NCBI GenBank assembly: GCA_026708645.1
Contig: JAPOUM010000001.1
Span: 120,001 to 155,359 of the forward strand
DNA length: 35,359 bases
Source of the DNA: Acidimicrobiaceae bacterium
GTDB taxonomy: Bacteria; Actinomycetota; Acidimicrobiia; Acidimicrobiales; Aldehydirespiratoraceae
Reading direction: 5' to 3'
In this document: positions 7,580 through 15,410 of the stretch, one piece after another
Layout of the letters: each line of letters starts with the position of its first letter
How positions within the stretch are numbered: the stretch's first letter is position 1
Made by a program: the position numbers and the translations under genes
The notes under the pieces: generated by a model
Told to the model about the DNA's origin: nothing
Databases searched by the model: none
The model's input: the letters and a program-made list of their open reading frames with translations, nothing else

Positions 7580-8610
7580 TGCTGCTGGTGCTGATCGAGC
7601 ATGACCGCGGAGTCGTCGGCGCGCCCGCTCTGGAGGCGCTGACTTTCGCGCGTGGTCTGGCAGCCGGGATGGACGCCGACTGCTGCGGCTTGATGATCGG
7701 GGCGGGCGAGACCTCAGCCGGGCGGGCCGCCGCGTCGCTCGGAGCTCACGGCGCCGCGAGGCTCTACACCGTGGAGCATGAAGTGCTCAGCGATTTCGGC
7801 CCCGAGGCGTGGGGCGAGTCCCTCGCTCAGGCGGTCGCAGCGCTGCAGCCCGCAGCCGTGCTGGCATGCGGCAGCGAGCGCGGCAACGAAGTGATGGCCC
7901 AAGCGGCGGCTCGCCTCGATCTGCCGTTCGCCGCCAACTGCATCGCTGTCACCGCTCCGGCGCCGCCGGCGACCGCAGGAACCGAAAATGGGGGAGGTTC
8001 GTGGTCGGTGACACGCGTCCAGTGGGGGGGATCGCTGCTGGAGGACGCCGACCTGGCGCCGGGCGCGCAGAACGAGGCTGCGTTCTTCTCCTGCGCCTTG
8101 CACACGGTGGCGCCTGCTCCGCTGGATCCGCCGCCCGGAGCGCCGGAGATGCTGCCGGTGGCTGTGGAACTCGACGCCGAAATGTCCCGCACGGTGGTTG
8201 CAGACCGAGTTGTGCTGGAGGCGGGCGTCACCTTGCCGACGGCGCCCGTGGTGGTGGGAGGCGGACGCGGTGTCGGCTCAGCCGAAGGTTTCGCAGTGCT
8301 GGAGGAACTGGCCGAACTGCTCGGAGGCCGGGTCGGCTGCAGCCGGGCCGTCACCAACAACGGCTGGCGCCCGCATTCTGACCAGGTTGGTCAGACCGGC
8401 ACGCGCATCGCCCCTGAGCTCTACATCGCCGCAGGTATTTCAGGAGCAGTCCAGCACTGGGTGGGCGCCATGGCCTCCAAACACATTCTGGCTGTCAACA
8501 CCGACCCCGAAGCGAACATGGTCGCCAAAGCGGATTGGGCGGTCGTCGGAGACCTGCACGAGGTGATCCCGGCGATCACAGCCGAGATCCGTCGCCGCCG
8601 AGCCCAGTGA
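7579..8610 (+). CDS. etfA: Electron transfer flavoprotein alpha subunit
   Basis: This 343-residue EtfA carries the FAD-binding C-terminal domain: VVVGGGRGVGS at 224-234, QVGQTGTRIAPELYIAAGIS at about 269-288 and NTDPEANMVAKADWAVVGDL at about 307-326. The N-terminal domain is shorter and more divergent, as usual. The ATG at 7579 overlaps the etfB stop by one base; a GTG one codon earlier is also possible. The TGA stop at 8608-8610 falls inside an inverted repeat that could end the operon or regulate the following iclR gene. Confidence 0.95.
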   Translation: MLLVLIEHDRGVVGAPALEALTFARGLAAGMDADCCGLMIGAGETSAGRAAASLGAHGAARLYTVEHEVLSDFGPEAWGESLAQAVAALQPAAVLACGSERGNEVMAQAAARLDLPFAANCIAVTAPAPPATAGTENGGGSWSVTRVQWGGSLLEDADLAPGAQNEAAFFSCALHTVAPAPLDPPPGAPEMLPVAVELDAEMSRTVVADRVVLEAGVTLPTAPVVVGGGRGVGSAEGFAVLEELAELLGGRVGCSRAVTNNGWRPHSDQVGQTGTRIAPELYIAAGISGAVQHWVGAMASKHILAVNTDPEANMVAKADWAVVGDLHEVIPAITAEIRRRRAQ

Positions 8611-8632
8611 TCTCAGCAATCCCAGAGATCAC
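8607..8632. promoter_or_regulatory. 8-bp inverted repeat at the etfA stop, upstream of the iclR gene
   Basis: GTGATCTC (8607-8614) and GAGATCAC (8625-8632) are perfect arms with a 10-base spacer, and the etfA stop codon is inside the left arm. It has no T run, so it is either a weak terminator or attenuator hairpin, or an operator for autoregulation of the IclR gene starting 40 bp downstream. It does not resemble the TTCC-N7-GGAA sites upstream of fhs. Confidence 0.5.
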
Positions 8633-8671
8633 GGCGATGCTGAAGCCGATGGCGGGGCGGCGAGGCCGAAA

Positions 8672-9415
8672 GTGACCGTCCAGTCGATTGAACGCTCGTT
8701 CGCGTTGATGAGAGTCTTGGCGCTGGGGCCGATGGGCGTCACAGAACTGGCCGAACGAGTGGATCTCCCCAAGAGCACAGCGGCTCGACTTCTGGCGGCA
8801 TTGGAGGCCGAGCAGGCAGTCGAGCAGACCGAGGCGGGCGGCGAATACCGGCTGGGGCCTGGCCTGATCGACTTGGCGGGTTCGGCGCCGCGAGGCCGCA
8901 ATCTGGTGGCAGCGGCCCGGCCTCATCTAGTCGAGTTGGCCGAGAGCCTCGACGAGGTCACGGGGCTTTCGATCGTCGAAGGCAGCCGGGTCTATTACCT
9001 CGACCAGACCGAGTCGTCGTCCAATGTGCAGGTGCGCGACTGGACCGGAGAATACGCTCCGCTTCACGCAGTGCCGTCGGGTCTGGTGATTCTGGCGCAG
9101 CAGCCGACTGAGGTGATCGACAAGTATCTGGCCTCTCCGCTGGTGAAATGCACGCCCTGGACCGTAACCGACCCTGGCGAGATCAGGGATCGCCTGAGTC
9201 AGGCGCGAAGCCTCGGCTACGCCTGGGTTTATGAGGAGTTCGCCGCGGATCTCAATTCTGTGGCCGCTCCCATATTCGAGGAGGGCAGCGGGGTGGAAGC
9301 TGCTCTGCACGTCCACGGGCCTGCATACCGGTTCCCGAATCCCGACAACACGCATGACATCGGCATGGCTGTGATCGAGGCCGCCCGCCGTCTGGCGATG
9401 CAGTTGTCGGACTGA
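8672..9415 (+). CDS. IclR-family transcriptional regulator
   Basis: This 247-residue protein has an N-terminal winged helix-turn-helix (about 3-62: SIERSFALMRVLA, MGVTELAERVDLPKSTAARL, EYRLGPGLIDLA) and a C-terminal IclR effector domain (about 75-245, with VYYLDQTESSSNVQVRDWTG, PLHAVPSGLVILA and RSLGYAWVYEEFAADLNSVA). The GTG at 8672 gives the standard IclR N-terminus; the ATG at 8649 runs into a stop. It is the last gene of the dehydrogenase-ETF cluster. The two TTCC-N7-GGAA palindromes in the fhs divergent spacer are good candidate targets. The inducer is unknown but may be the methylated substrate. Confidence 0.93.
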   Translation: MTVQSIERSFALMRVLALGPMGVTELAERVDLPKSTAARLLAALEAEQAVEQTEAGGEYRLGPGLIDLAGSAPRGRNLVAAARPHLVELAESLDEVTGLSIVEGSRVYYLDQTESSSNVQVRDWTGEYAPLHAVPSGLVILAQQPTEVIDKYLASPLVKCTPWTVTDPGEIRDRLSQARSLGYAWVYEEFAADLNSVAAPIFEEGSGVEAALHVHGPAYRFPNPDNTHDIGMAVIEAARRLAMQLSD

Positions 9416-9419
9416 GAGA

Positions 9420-9452
9420 GCGCGGGCAGGTGAGAATTCGGCGCTTCGCGAC
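9420..9452 (+). repeat. Partial copy of the dispersed repeat (33-bp core only)
   Basis: The core begins 4 bases after the iclR stop and reads GCGCGGGCAGGTGAGAATTC followed by GGCGCTTCGCGAC. It matches the cores at 29536-29568, 32269-32301 and 4208-4240 on the opposite strand. The remaining 80 bp of the repeat are not convincingly conserved here. Its orientation places it directly 3' of a stop codon on the same strand. Confidence 0.5.
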
Positions 9453-9483
9453 GGCGAGACTCTCGCGGTCGCCGGTTGAGATC

Positions 9484-9498
9484 TGAGGGCTGCTCAGA
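9484..9498. terminator. Weak hairpin between convergent iclR and proS
   Basis: CTGAG and CTCAG form a 5-bp stem around GGCTG in the 135-bp convergent spacer. There is no T run on either side, so termination is only a possibility. Confidence 0.25.
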
Positions 9499-9550
9499 CA
9501 GCGGCCTCGCTGGCGCAGCGACGCCGACGGCACTGCTGATGGCTCGGCCT

Positions 9551-11263
9551 CTAGGCGGACAGTCGAGCGGGCGCCAGCAGCGACGCCACCCTCGCTGCGG
9601 CTGCGGATGTGTCCACCCGATCGGTGTCGCCGCTGGCGCGCTCGGTCAACTCGACTGCGCCGTCGGCGGCCGCTCTGCCGGCAGTGATCCGCCAAGGAAT
9701 GCCGATCAGCTCCGAGTCAGCGAACTTCACGCCTGCTCGAGCGTCGCGGTCGTCCAGCAGGACTTCGCAGCCCTGTTCGCGCAACTCGGCGTAGAGCCGT
9801 TCAGCAACAGCCACAGCAGATTCGTCGCGCATGCTGGCGACTGTGATCACCACCTCATAGGGCGCCACCGGCACCGGCCAGATCAGGCCGCGGTCGTCGT
9901 GATGGGCTTCGGCCACAGCAGCCACCGCCCGGCCTATGCCGATGCCGTAGGAGCCCATGTTGACGGCGCGTTCGATGCCTTCGGCGTCAAGCACAGTGGC
10001 GCCCATGGCTTCGGCGTAGCGCCGGCCCAGTTTGAAGATGTGGCCCGTCTCGATGCATCGCAGCACCTCCAAGGGCTGCCCGCATTCCGGACAGGGTTCC
10101 CCGGCCGACACTTCCCGCAGGTCGAGCCACCGCCCCACGGAAATGTCGCGTTCGACGTCCACGCCTCGGTAGTGCCAGTCGTCGCTGTTGGCGCCGGTCG
10201 CCAGATCGCGCCGGCCGTGCAGCGCATGGTCGGCCAAGACCGGCAGGCCGGTGACTCCGACCGCTCCCAGCGAACCCGGATGCGCGCCCAGATGCTCGAA
10301 AGTCTCGGCGGGTTCGGCTGCACGGACCTCCGCTGCGCCGGTGCTGTCGGCGAGCTTCTGCAGGTTCAGGCGATGATCGCCTCGCAGCAGCACCAGCGTC
10401 ACCGACCCGTCGATCACCATCACCATCGTTTTGATCTGCCGATGAGCCGGAGCGCCGCCCTGCACTGTCTCGAGAGCGGCGATGGTGCGCACCCCCGGGG
10501 TGGCGAAACGCTCCAGCTCTGCGGACTCGGCGTCTTGCACCGGAGCGACCCTCGAAGTGGCTCGTTCCACGTTGGCGGCGTAACCGCAGGCCCTGCAGCA
10601 GGCGACGTCGTCCTCGCCGGCAGGCGACGGAACCATGAACTCCACCGACCCGGCGCCGCCCATCATCCCCGACGACGCTTGCACGGCCAGCGCGTCCAGC
10701 GAGAGACGCTCGAAGATGCGGATGTACGCCTCACGATGGAGTTCGAAAGCGTGATCGAGGCCTGCGTCGTCGAGATCGAACGAGTAGCTGTCTTTCATGG
10801 CGAACTCGCGCACCCGCAAAAGGCCCGATTTGGGGCGGGGCTCGTCACGGAACTTCCACTGGATCTGATACCAGATCTGCGGCAGCGACTTGTAGGAGGC
10901 GACCTCGCGGGCGATCTCGCTGAACACCTCCTCATGAGTCATGCCCAGCGCCAGATCGGCTTCCTTGCGGTCCCGGAAGCGGAACATTTCCGGGCCGACC
11001 GAGTCCCAGCGCCCCGAGCGCTGCCAGATCGAGGCGGGATGCATCGCCGGCAGCAGGAACTCTTGAGCGCCTATCTCCTCCATGCCTCGGCGCACGATGT
11101 TCTCGACCTTGTCGTGTACTCGCAGCCCCAAAGGCAGCAGCGAATAGTGGCCGGCGTGAAGTTGACGGATGAAACCGCCGCGCACCAGCAGCTTGTGGCT
11201 GGCGGCTTCGGCGTCGGCGGGAGCGTCACGCAGGGTCGGGATGAACAGTTGCGACCATCTCAT
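9551..11263 (-). CDS. proS: Prolyl-tRNA synthetase (bacterial type)
   Basis: This 570-residue class II synthetase charges tRNA-Pro. Motif 1 (GHYSLLPLGLRVHDKVENIV, about 37-56), motif 2 (PKSGLLRVREFAMKDSYSFD, about 143-162) and motif 3 (GSYGIGIGRAVAAVAE) are present, with an inserted editing domain between motifs 2 and 3 and a C-terminal anticodon-binding domain. The length is normal for the bacterial form with the insertion domain. Transcription diverges from the formate dehydrogenase locus. On its coding strand TACCGT lies 9 bases before the ATG, a marginal leaderless -10. Confidence 0.97.
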   Translation of the reverse strand: MRWSQLFIPTLRDAPADAEAASHKLLVRGGFIRQLHAGHYSLLPLGLRVHDKVENIVRRGMEEIGAQEFLLPAMHPASIWQRSGRWDSVGPEMFRFRDRKEADLALGMTHEEVFSEIAREVASYKSLPQIWYQIQWKFRDEPRPKSGLLRVREFAMKDSYSFDLDDAGLDHAFELHREAYIRIFERLSLDALAVQASSGMMGGAGSVEFMVPSPAGEDDVACCRACGYAANVERATSRVAPVQDAESAELERFATPGVRTIAALETVQGGAPAHRQIKTMVMVIDGSVTLVLLRGDHRLNLQKLADSTGAAEVRAAEPAETFEHLGAHPGSLGAVGVTGLPVLADHALHGRRDLATGANSDDWHYRGVDVERDISVGRWLDLREVSAGEPCPECGQPLEVLRCIETGHIFKLGRRYAEAMGATVLDAEGIERAVNMGSYGIGIGRAVAAVAEAHHDDRGLIWPVPVAPYEVVITVASMRDESAVAVAERLYAELREQGCEVLLDDRDARAGVKFADSELIGIPWRITAGRAAADGAVELTERASGDTDRVDTSAAAARVASLLAPARLSA

Positions 11264-11412
11264 GCGATGTCCACGGTATAGCGCTGATCCAATGCCCGAG
11301 CGTCATCCTCGACGAGGCCGTTGAATGCACGCTGACGACCTCGCGGCTGTCCGACGCCTCCGTCGCGGGGCCTGAAGCTGGCTCGGATCAGTTCGGCGTC
11401 GCCGCGGTGTGG

Positions 11413-11418
11413 TAGCTT
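11413..11418 (+). promoter_or_regulatory. -10 box TAGCTT, leaderless-type promoter of the formate dehydrogenase gene
   Basis: TAGCTT is followed 8 bases later by GTG 11427. The same TANNNT plus 5-8 base arrangement recurs at other genes in this window. This argues for GTG 11427 rather than GTG 11409 as the start of the catalytic subunit. Confidence 0.5.
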
Positions 11419-11426
11419 CGTTGGCG

Positions 11427-13430
11427 GTGAACCGCAAGGCCGGCCGACCCGGCAAGTCCCGCACACCTCACGAACAGCGGCTGCCGCGGCTCACCACCCC
11501 GATGGTCCGCGAAGGGGGCCGACTGCGCCCCGCGGGCTGGGATGAAGCCCTCGAACGGGCGGCGACAGGCTTCAGCGACGTGATCAGCCGCCACGGGCCG
11601 GAGAGTTTCGGCATGTTCAGCTGCTCGAAAGCCACCAACGAGATGAATTACGCGGCGCAGAAGTTCATCCGCGCGGTCATCGGATCCAACAACATCGACT
11701 CCTGCAACCGAACTTGACACGCTCCTTCCGTCGTCGGTCTGGCGACAGTGTTCGGCGTCGGAGGCGGAACCTCCTCGTATCTGGAGACACAAGAGGCCGC
11801 TGTGATCCTGCTGTGGGGCTCCAACGCCCGTGAGGCGCACCCCATCTTCTTCCATCACGTCCTGAAAGCGCTCGACAGCGGCTCGCGCATGTACGTCATC
11901 GATCCCAGGCGCACCTCTTCGGCCAAGTTCGCCGACCGTTGGCTGGGCATCTCGGTCGGCGCCGACATCGCCCTGGCCAACGCCATGGGCCGCGAGATCA
12001 TCGCCGCGGGTCTGCACGACCGTGATTTCATAGCCCGCGCCACCAGCGGCTTCGAGGCCTACGAAGCTCATGTCGAGTCTTTCACGCTCGACTACGCCGC
12101 CGAAGCGACCGGAGTGCCCGCTGCCGCCGTGCGCGACTTGGCGCACGCCTACGCCTCTGCGCCCACCGCTCAGATTCTTTGGACGCTGGGCATCACCGAA
12201 CACCACAACGCGGTCGACAATGTGGTGTCGCTGTGCAACCTGGCTCTGCTGACCGGCCATGTGGGACGCCGCGGCTCGGGGCTGTGTCCGCTGCGAGGGC
12301 AGAACAACGTTCAAGGCGGCGGCGACATGGGGGCCATACCCAACAGGTTCCCGGGATTCCAAGATCTGACAGACCCGGCGGTGCGGGCACGCTTCGAGGC
12401 TGCCTGGGGCGCAAAGCTCAACGGCGTGCCCGGCAAGCATCTGACGCTGATGTTCGAGGCCATGGCCGCAGGCGAGCTGCGAGCCTGCTATGTGATCGGC
12501 GAGAACCCGGCGGACTCTGAAGCCGACGTGGAGCACGCCCGCAGGCTGATGGCCGACCTGGACATCCTGGTGGTGCAGGACATCTTCATGACCCGCACCG
12601 CCGAGATGGCCGACGTGGTGCTGCCCGCGTCGCTGGCCTGGGCCGAGTCCGAAGGCACCGTCACTTCCAGCGAGCGGCGGGTGCAGCGGGTCCGCGCGGC
12701 CGTGCCGCCCCCGGGGCAGGCGCGCCACGACATCGACATCCTCGCCGATCTGGCTCGTCGCCTCGGCTTCGATTGGGGTCGTCCCAGCGCCGAAGACCTC
12801 TGGGAGGAGGTCAGGTCTCTGTCGCCGATGCATGCCGGCATGTCCTGGGAACGTCTCGAAGCATCCGGCGGACTGCAATGGCCTTGCCGCAGCGACGATG
12901 ATCCGGGGACGGAGTTCCTGCACGGCTGGCTGTGGGCCGACGACTTGTGCGGCCACGATCCGGCGCCTTTCAGCATCACGCATCACGCCCCGCCGGCGGA
13001 GCAGCTCAGCGACGAATTCCCGTTGCGCCTCACCACCGGCCGGGCGCTGGACTCCTACAACACCGGGGTTCAGTCGCGCGGCTACGTCTCGCCGATCCGC
13101 TACGGCGACGCCATCGACGTCAACCCGTCAGACGCGGCGGGACTCGGCGTCGCCGACGGCGAGCGGGTGCTGGTCAGCTCGCCGCGCGGCTCGGTGGAGA
13201 TGAAAGTGCGGATCCAGCCCGACATCCCCGCCGGATTGGCGTTCACGACCTTCCATTTTCCGGAGCTGGTCGACACCAACGTCTTGACCAACGACGAATG
13301 GGACCGGCGTTCGGGCACTTCGGAGTTCAAGGCTGCGGCCATCAGAATAGCCAAACTCGATTCTGGGAACGGTTCCGAGCATGACCCGGCCCGAACTCTG
13401 GAGCGAGCCCGCGATCGCGCCACGGCTTGA
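11427..13430 (+). CDS. fdhA: Selenocysteine formate dehydrogenase, catalytic (C-terminal) part of FdhA, with in-frame TGA
   Basis: The frame is open from 11427 to 13430 except for one TGA at 11715-11717. The context SNNIDSCNRT-U-HAPSVVGL matches the active site of selenocysteine formate dehydrogenases (CARV-U-HGPSVAGL in E. coli FdhF), so TGA encodes Sec (residue 97 of 667), the molybdenum/tungsten ligand. Further family motifs are WGSNAREAHPI, LCPLRGQNNVQGGGDMG and the C-terminal pterin-binding domain with TTGRALDSYNTG and FKAAAIRIAKL. The protein starts at RLTTPMVREGG and therefore lacks the N-terminal [4Fe-4S] motif found in this family; that motif ends the protein at 15407-16318. GTG 11409 is an alternative start giving six more residues. 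It would be read as two broken genes unless Sec is considered. Confidence 0.92.
11715..11752 (+). promoter_or_regulatory. Bacterial SECIS element following the UGA codon
   Basis: Counting U of UGA as base 1, GUCG (16-19), a bulged U (20), C (21), the apical loop GGUCUG (22-27), G (28) and CGAC (29-32) form a short hairpin at 11730-11746. The loop GGUCU sits at exactly the same distance from the UGA as in E. coli fdhF, where the loop G and U and a bulged U contact SelB. This predicts SelB-dependent Sec insertion and a complete selA/selB/selC/selD set elsewhere in the genome. Confidence 0.85.
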
Positions 13431-13499
13431 TCCGCTTGCACTGCTCGGACTTCTCGCACTGCTCGGGCACTCGGGTCCTCGGGCTGCGCCGACGGGTGA

Positions 13500-15410
13500 A
13501 TGACTGACATTCATCTGGGCGCCGAGCGGGCGAGCGAGCCCGAGATCGCTGCCGTGGACGCGGCGCTGCGCGCCGCCGGAGCGGATCCGGTGGTGATCCG
13601 CGAAACCGAGCGGCTCTACACGTCCGGCAACGCCCGCCGCCGCCGGCGCCGCCATTTTCTGCTGCCGGCTCTGCACGCTCTGCAGAACACATCCGGATGG
13701 ATCAGTCCGGGCGGCATCAACTATGTGGCCGAAGTCCTCGATGTGCCGCCCGCGGAGGCTTTCGGCGTGGCCGGCTTCTACGACCTGTTCCGTACCGAGG
13801 CGCCCTGCTGCCAAGACGACACCTTCCATGTCTGCGTCGACTCCCCGTGTCGGATCTCAGGCGCCGACGACTTGGCCGCTCAGCTCCGCGCCGAGGGCAA
13901 GCAGGTGCGTCAGGGACCGTGCCTGGGCCAATGCGAGCGGGCGCCGGCGCTGTTCGTTCAAGGCGCCGGCGGGCGCCCCGATCACGTGCCCGCTGACGGC
14001 ACTGTCGCTCGCGTCGATCCCGAGAGCCGCTCGGGCCGTTGTCTCGCCTCGGATCGCGTGCCCGCTGACGGCGCCTCCGACAGCGTCGCCCGCGAAGCTG
14101 CTGAAGGAGCTTCCGGCAATGCAGACGCCGGGGCGCGCCGCGGCGGCTTGTTCGAGTTGCCGCAAGCAGGGGATGCTTCGCTGAGGCTGCTGCGACGCGT
14201 CGGCGTGGCCGATCCCCGCAGTCTGGACTCCTACCTAGCCTGCGGCGGCTTCACAGCGCTCAGGCGGGCGGCCGAACTGGGCGCTGAGGCGGTGCTGGAG
14301 CAGGTGGCCGCCTCAGGGTTGTCGGGCCGGGGAGGGGCAGCATTCCCCACCGGGGTCAAATGGCGCGCCGTGGCCGACGAGACCGCGTCGCGCAAGCATC
14401 TGGTGGCCAACTGCGACGAGTCCGAGCCGGGCGCTTTCAAGGATCGCATCTTGATGGAACGCGACCCGTTCGCCCTGGTGGAGTCGATGACCATCGCCGC
14501 ATTGGCCACTGGAGCGACTCATGGATGGATCTACATCCGCGGCGAGTATCCGCTGGCCGCTGCCCGCCTGCGGAGCGCCATCGACGCAGCCCGTGACGCG
14601 GGCCTGCTCGGCCTCGACGCCGCCGGCACCGGGCGCCGATTCGACATCGCCGTCTGGCGCGGGGCCGGCGCCTACATCTGCGGCGAGGAGACGGCGCTGT
14701 TCAACTCGCTGGAAGGCTTCCGCGGGGAGCCGCGCAACAAGCCGCCGTACCCCACCAGCCACGGACTCTTCGGAGAACCCACGGCCGTCAACAACCCTGA
14801 GACGCTGCTCAACGTGCTCGACATCGTCAATGACGGTCCCGACGCCTACCGCAGCAGAGGCACCGATACTTCACCGGGCACCAAACTCTTCTGCGTGTCT
14901 GGCCGGGTCGGGCGCGCAGGCCTCTACGAGGCGCCTTTCGGGATCACTCTCGGTGAACTGCTCGATCTAGCCGGGGGAGTCACCGGCAGCGGCGAACTGC
15001 GAGCTGTGCTGATGGGCGGCGCGGCCGGTTCGTTCGTCGGGCCCGAATCGCTGAGTCTGCCGCTCACCCTGGAGGACGCCCGAGCAGCCGGCGCCACTCT
15101 GGGCGCCGGGGTGGTGATGATCTTCGACACATCCGTCGACATGGCCGACGTGGTGGTGCGCATCGCAGAATTCTTCCGCCACGAGTCGTGCGGACAGTGC
15201 GTGCCGTGCCGGGTGGGAGCGGTGCGCCAGCACGAGACGCTGCTGCAGATGCAGCAGCGGGGCTCGCTGTCGCCGCAGCGTCGAGCGCTCATCGACGACA
15301 TCGCCGAAGCGATGGTCGACGCATCGATCTGCGGTCTGGGCCACACCGCGGCCTCGGCGGTGCGCTCCGCTCTGGATCTCGGACTGATAGCGTCGGCGCC
15401 GCTGCCATGA
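13500..15410 (+). CDS. Formate dehydrogenase diaphorase subunit: NuoE-NuoF (FdsG-FdsB) fusion
   Basis: This 636-residue fusion protein is predicted to carry electrons from formate to NAD+. Residues about 35-155 are a thioredoxin-like NuoE/FdsG domain with [2Fe-2S] ligands C112, C117, C141 and C145. Residues about 155-225 are a low-complexity linker containing a short internal duplication (DHVPADG and DRVPADG). Residues about 230-636 are NuoF/FdsB: the FMN/NADH site has SGRGGAAFPTGVKW (about 275-288) and GAGAYICGEETAL (about 388-400), and the [4Fe-4S] ligands are C564, C567, C570 and C611. These subunits are usually separate genes. It lies 69 bp after fdhA and its stop overlaps the next ATG. 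Confidence 0.93.
   Translation: MTDIHLGAERASEPEIAAVDAALRAAGADPVVIRETERLYTSGNARRRRRRHFLLPALHALQNTSGWISPGGINYVAEVLDVPPAEAFGVAGFYDLFRTEAPCCQDDTFHVCVDSPCRISGADDLAAQLRAEGKQVRQGPCLGQCERAPALFVQGAGGRPDHVPADGTVARVDPESRSGRCLASDRVPADGASDSVAREAAEGASGNADAGARRGGLFELPQAGDASLRLLRRVGVADPRSLDSYLACGGFTALRRAAELGAEAVLEQVAASGLSGRGGAAFPTGVKWRAVADETASRKHLVANCDESEPGAFKDRILMERDPFALVESMTIAALATGATHGWIYIRGEYPLAAARLRSAIDAARDAGLLGLDAAGTGRRFDIAVWRGAGAYICGEETALFNSLEGFRGEPRNKPPYPTSHGLFGEPTAVNNPETLLNVLDIVNDGPDAYRSRGTDTSPGTKLFCVSGRVGRAGLYEAPFGITLGELLDLAGGVTGSGELRAVLMGGAAGSFVGPESLSLPLTLEDARAAGATLGAGVVMIFDTSVDMADVVVRIAEFFRHESCGQCVPCRVGAVRQHETLLQMQQRGSLSPQRRALIDDIAEAMVDASICGLGHTAASAVRSALDLGLIASAPLP

Noticed and set aside
9476..11281. 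Long plus-strand frame opposite proS
   Set aside because: It is a high-GC antisense shadow with no family features; proS on the minus strand is unmistakable.
11409..13430. Two separate fragments of a broken molybdopterin gene (nonsense mutation at 11715)
   Set aside because: The frame is uninterrupted on both sides, the TGA aligns exactly to the Sec codon of formate dehydrogenases, and a SECIS hairpin follows at the right distance.
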